In this document: positions 62,401 through 64,000 of the stretch, in pieces | How positions within the stretch are numbered: the first letter of the stretch is position 1 | Layout: every line of letters begins with the position of its first letter | Assembly (NCBI GenBank): GCA_959596505.1 | Contig: CAUFWM010000002.1 | Span: forward strand, 19,758-83,757 | Direction: 5' to 3' | DNA length: 64,000 bases | DNA from: an uncultured Collinsella sp. | Lineage (GTDB): Bacteria > Actinomycetota > Coriobacteriia > Coriobacteriales > Coriobacteriaceae | Program-made: the position numbers and the translations under genes | Notes under the pieces: generated by a model | The model's database searches: none | The model's input: the letters and a program-made list of their open reading frames with translations, nothing else | Told to the model about the DNA's origin: nothing

Positions 62401-62743
62401 GAAGTTGGCGGGATTCAAGGACGGCACGCAGTACGGATACATCGAATGCTCCTCAACGTCACATGACATCGACAATCCGTCGATTATCTACCACGGACTG
62501 CAGCTGCAGGGACAGTGCATCGTGCGAGTCTCGACCCCGAGGCTCAGCGTGAGCGGCAGTGCCGACACGAGCGTCACGACGTGGTCAGGCCTGTCAACCA
62601 AGGTCGGAGTGGCATACCACCCGCTTTACACGGAGAACGGCAAGAAATATTTCAACGACCAGTCCCAGACATCGTCGGTGCTCGAGTTCAAGAACGGCCT
62701 GCTGATCGGTGTGTCGACAATGCCGTCCGGGTGGAGCGGATAA
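59489..62743 (+). CDS. Tail-associated protein (Tal) with tandem binding modules
   Basis: This 1084-residue protein is the tail tip. Residues about 1-370 form the gp27-like hub of prophage tail proteins (SVDIVTTFALKQGYRLVWVD, VDLVQFGREWEGVAVGDDVQ). A short collagen-like GAKGDKGSTGTG links three modules of about 60-70 residues (about 515-735), each with W and KYIWTR- or YFVWS-type motifs. A long coiled coil (KAAVKKAKQDVEKEREELTS) and a C-terminal beta domain follow. No clear lysin motif is visible. GTG start; GGAGGAGAGG lies about ten bases upstream. Confidence 0.85.
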   Translation: MRIDVYTWQDAYVSTIGPEELLSLTHTDELNGEDSVDIVTTFALKQGYRLVWVDRLGKVHEHVCQDPKGLHAGGDTVYTDTAINSICETYGDYIEDKRPYGYGFLQALNVCLGPTRWTAGTVDQTGTVDKGLTFYHTSAREALQSILKCGGELETEITVSGGRVTSRRVGIRSHRGAKGGHRRFTYTKDLTSVSRTEHYGAITACYGYGKGIETDTGGYGRKLTFGDINNGRNYVEDATALRLYGRPDGRGGRAHVFGQYENSNCEDAATLLAETRAYLDSRKEPGMTYEADVVDLVQFGREWEGVAVGDDVQIVDTCFSPALRCEGRVTKLVTDELGGSMRVTLGNVTETITDMLLAQQQKVSSLSKRSSNWDVAASTPPAYLQQVMDSMNTQFNLAGNSYVHTSFERGLIFGSVPLDADGRSTTGDGMAMQLCSQGFRIASGCKADGSWDWRTFGTGAGFTADLITVGTLMGDLIKAGTIQDRSGKNYWNLDESEVNLGPGAKLDGKDIAVADAVIASVDVEYAQGTSRVTEPQGGWQTTAPQWVSGKYIWTRTKTTMQSGDIEYSEPVCISGIDGAKGDKGSTGTGVRGIVEQYYLSTSSTAQSGGSWSEAQPAWAKGKYIWTRSKIAWTDGSVTYTAPCLAKAINGSNQMAGSAIAARVKLYARNQSDSVPPINAQNPELGWSEDLPQWSNGYFVWSMERVTYGDGSVTHTAPVLEAAYNKAYQSAHDLTGSLNGLDTTVQDLAKDGVVTEAEKAAVKKAKQDVEKEREELTSQYNALKSNKDLSAKFLSTVLGPRYTKAFGTTDEGGTYGAYADKVDKVIKCKTAEELKVAMDEYDAAYGAYSTAVRDYAEAATGARHAIEQKNASDYADGILSAYDEQMDQKAIFDRLTNGGADQGLYMSNNRVYVNATYIATGTLADAKGRNSWNLKEGVLTTNYMTAKNITATGSFTGGNRSSGYAMELDSSGKLAGFKDGTQYGYIECSSTSHDIDNPSIIYHGLQLQGQCIVRVSTPRLSVSGSADTSVTTWSGLSTKVGVAYHPLYTENGKKYFNDQSQTSSVLEFKNGLLIGVSTMPSGWSG

Positions 62744-62764
62744 GAGATGAAAGGACAAGAAGGA

Positions 62765-63160
62765 ATGGAAGCAAGCAAGAAAATCGTCGTGGGCTACGCC
62801 GTCCACGACATCATTGGAAACAACGAACAGTGCTTGACGGAGTACGATCCGGAGGCGCTCCGGCGCGCCGAGGACGCCGGACTCATATTTGTCGCCCAGT
62901 ACGACGACGGCACGCGCGAGGTCGTCAAGGCCGCGGACGTCCGCAAGCCTGACCCCACGGTCAACGGCATCCCGCTGGCGACCGCCGGGTACGTCGATGA
63001 GCGCACCGCCGCCACGGTCGCCGTGTTCGACGCGCTCTCGGCCGTCGTCGACCCTCAGCCGGCCACGGCGGACGAGACGGGGGAGGGAACCGAGGCCGTC
63101 GACCCGGTCGAGGCATTCAGGGCCGCGCTCGCCGCCCTGAAGGCGCTGGAGGCCAAATGA
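62765..63160 (+). CDS. Small tail/baseplate-associated protein
   Basis: The start is ATG 62765, or ATG 62747 in frame. The product of about 131 residues (KKIVVGYAVHDIIGNNEQCL, GIPLATAGYVDERTAATVAV) is acidic. Located between Tal and BppU-like genes, it is probably structural; the family is not recognised. It overlaps the next gene by four bases. Confidence 0.72.
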   Translation: MEASKKIVVGYAVHDIIGNNEQCLTEYDPEALRRAEDAGLIFVAQYDDGTREVVKAADVRKPDPTVNGIPLATAGYVDERTAATVAVFDALSAVVDPQPATADETGEGTEAVDPVEAFRAALAALKALEAK

Positions 63161-63891
63161 TCAACCACGCTATAGCGCTCGACATGCGCAAGCGCCCGGG
63201 CACAGTCCCGCAGCGCGTCACCGTGCGCAGGGGCGAGACGCAGACCCAGAAGATAACGGCGTCGCTCACCGTGGACGGCGCGACGTACACCCCGACGTGC
63301 CAGCTCGCGCGCCTGTGCGTGCTCCACGCCGACGGCACGTGGGCGCGCTGCTCGGCGACCGTGGGCACGGCCTCGGTGAGCGCCACGCTGGCGCCGGAGG
63401 CCGTCAACGGCACCGGCAAATGCCGCCTGGCCTACTTCGAGTTCTACGCCAACGGGGCTTCCGAGACTACCGAGGACTTCGCGCTCGTCATCCTGGGAAA
63501 TGTGGACGGGACAACAGGGCCTGCCGTCAGCTACGACCAGGAGCTCGACGAGCTCTACAGGAAGTGGAGCACTGAGCTATCTCGGCTCGGTCAATCCGCG
63601 TTCGATGCGGCATCCGCCGCTAGCGGTGCTGCGTCGAGGGCCGATGCGGCGGCAAGCGCGGCATTGCAGATCGCGAACGCGGCGGCGCAGGGCGCCGCCG
63701 GCGAGTCCGACATCGCCGAGCTGCGCCGCCAGAACGGCCAGCTCGCGACGATGCTCGCCGACGCGACAGACAAGTTCATCTACATGGACGGCACGGTCTA
63801 CTGCCCTGCCGGCAAGGCGTCGGTATCCGGGGACACGGTGACGTTCGGCAGCACGTGCTCGGTATCGGGCAGCACGGTAACCCTTTCCTAA
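63157..63891 (+). CDS. BppU-type baseplate upper protein
   Basis: The N-terminal 130 residues are a BppU-like domain (RVTVRRGETQTQKITASLTV, CRLAYFEFYANGASETTEDF). A coiled-coil Ala-rich region (FDAASAASGAASRADAAASA) and a short beta C-terminus follow. It attaches receptor-binding proteins to the baseplate. Confidence 0.85.
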   Translation: MINHAIALDMRKRPGTVPQRVTVRRGETQTQKITASLTVDGATYTPTCQLARLCVLHADGTWARCSATVGTASVSATLAPEAVNGTGKCRLAYFEFYANGASETTEDFALVILGNVDGTTGPAVSYDQELDELYRKWSTELSRLGQSAFDAASAASGAASRADAAASAALQIANAAAQGAAGESDIAELRRQNGQLATMLADATDKFIYMDGTVYCPAGKASVSGDTVTFGSTCSVSGSTVTLS

Positions 63892-63900
63892 GGAGGATAA

Positions 63901-64000
63901 ATGGCAAATGCAAAGACGCTGGTCGTAGGCGGCCAGCCGCTCAACGTCATCGACGATACCGCGCGCAGCAACGCGCAGACGGCGCTCAACAACGCCGAGT
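63901..64000 (+). CDS. Tail fibre or baseplate protein, N-terminal part (cut by window end)
   Basis: An open frame begins at ATG 63901 with AAGGAGG upstream and reads MANAKTLVVGGQPLNVIDDT to the window edge. Position after BppU suggests a tail fibre or receptor-binding protein; only 33 residues are visible. Confidence 0.65.
   Translation, partial: MANAKTLVVGGQPLNVIDDTARSNAQTALNNAE

Larger units (their letters stand above)
34712..64000. mobile_element. Siphovirus-like prophage, left part
   Basis: From the tRNA-Arg(CCG) to the window end, gene order follows a temperate long-tailed phage: integrase, repressor, cro, recombination and replication genes, small early genes, terminase, portal, head, connectors, tail tube, chaperones, tape measure, Dit, Tal and baseplate. 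Composition is uniformly GC-rich. The right end, the lysis genes and attR lie beyond the window. Confidence 0.93.

Noticed and set aside
59489..64000. Diversity-generating retroelement at the tail genes
   Set aside because: No reverse transcriptase or template/variable repeat pair is visible in the window.

Overview
The window looks like chromosomal DNA of a high-GC Gram-positive gut actinobacterium of the Coriobacteriia, most like Collinsella. This is inferred from gene content and style (fused RmlC-RmlD, fused AroE-AroK, DYYL-repeat cell-wall hydrolase, DUF4422 and DUF6541 glycan genes); no marker gene was compared. The sequence splits into three blocks.

1-25.9 kb is a cell-surface glycan locus. 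It holds a secreted amidase/glucosaminidase, a Wzx-type flippase, DUF4422 proteins, several GT2 and GT8 glycosyltransferases, a very GC-rich dTDP-rhamnose operon (rmlA, rmlB, rmlCD fusion), DUF2304 and DUF6541 membrane proteins, a LicD-type phosphotransferase, an ABC-2 polysaccharide exporter (permease plus ATPase), a CDP-glycerol-forming cytidylyltransferase and UDP-galactopyranose mutase. Base composition is mosaic: the transferases are AT-rich while rml and part of the hydrolase are GC-rich. A tRNA-Arg(UCU) gene lies between the exporter and the cytidylyltransferase. Together the genes point to a rhamnose- and galactofuranose-containing glycan or teichoic-acid-like polymer with phospho-substituents.

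25.9-34.5 kb is a minus-strand aromatic amino-acid operon, in transcription order aroF, tyrA, aroB, aroA, aroC, pheA, aroE-aroK, aroQ. It covers every step from PEP plus erythrose-4-phosphate to phenylpyruvate and 4-hydroxyphenylpyruvate. A terminator-like hairpin lies in its leader and two large palindromes lie inside it.

34.7-64.0 kb is the left part of a siphovirus-like prophage, cut by the window end. Its large serine integrase reads into the complement of a tRNA-Arg(CCG) gene. Then come an XRE repressor and Cro-like gene around three 16-bp operators, and a long early operon (PD-(D/E)XK nuclease, DUF1351, ERF annealing protein, SSB, a replication protein with internal repeats, HNH and zinc-ribbon miniproteins, a broken methyltransferase with an 11-G tract). 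The packaging, head and tail operon follows: small and large terminase, portal, MuF protein with a likely C-terminal nuclease toxin, scaffold, capsid, connectors, tail tube, tail chaperones with an A AAA AAC slippery site, tape measure, Dit, Tal and baseplate proteins. Lysis genes and the right attachment site are not in the window.
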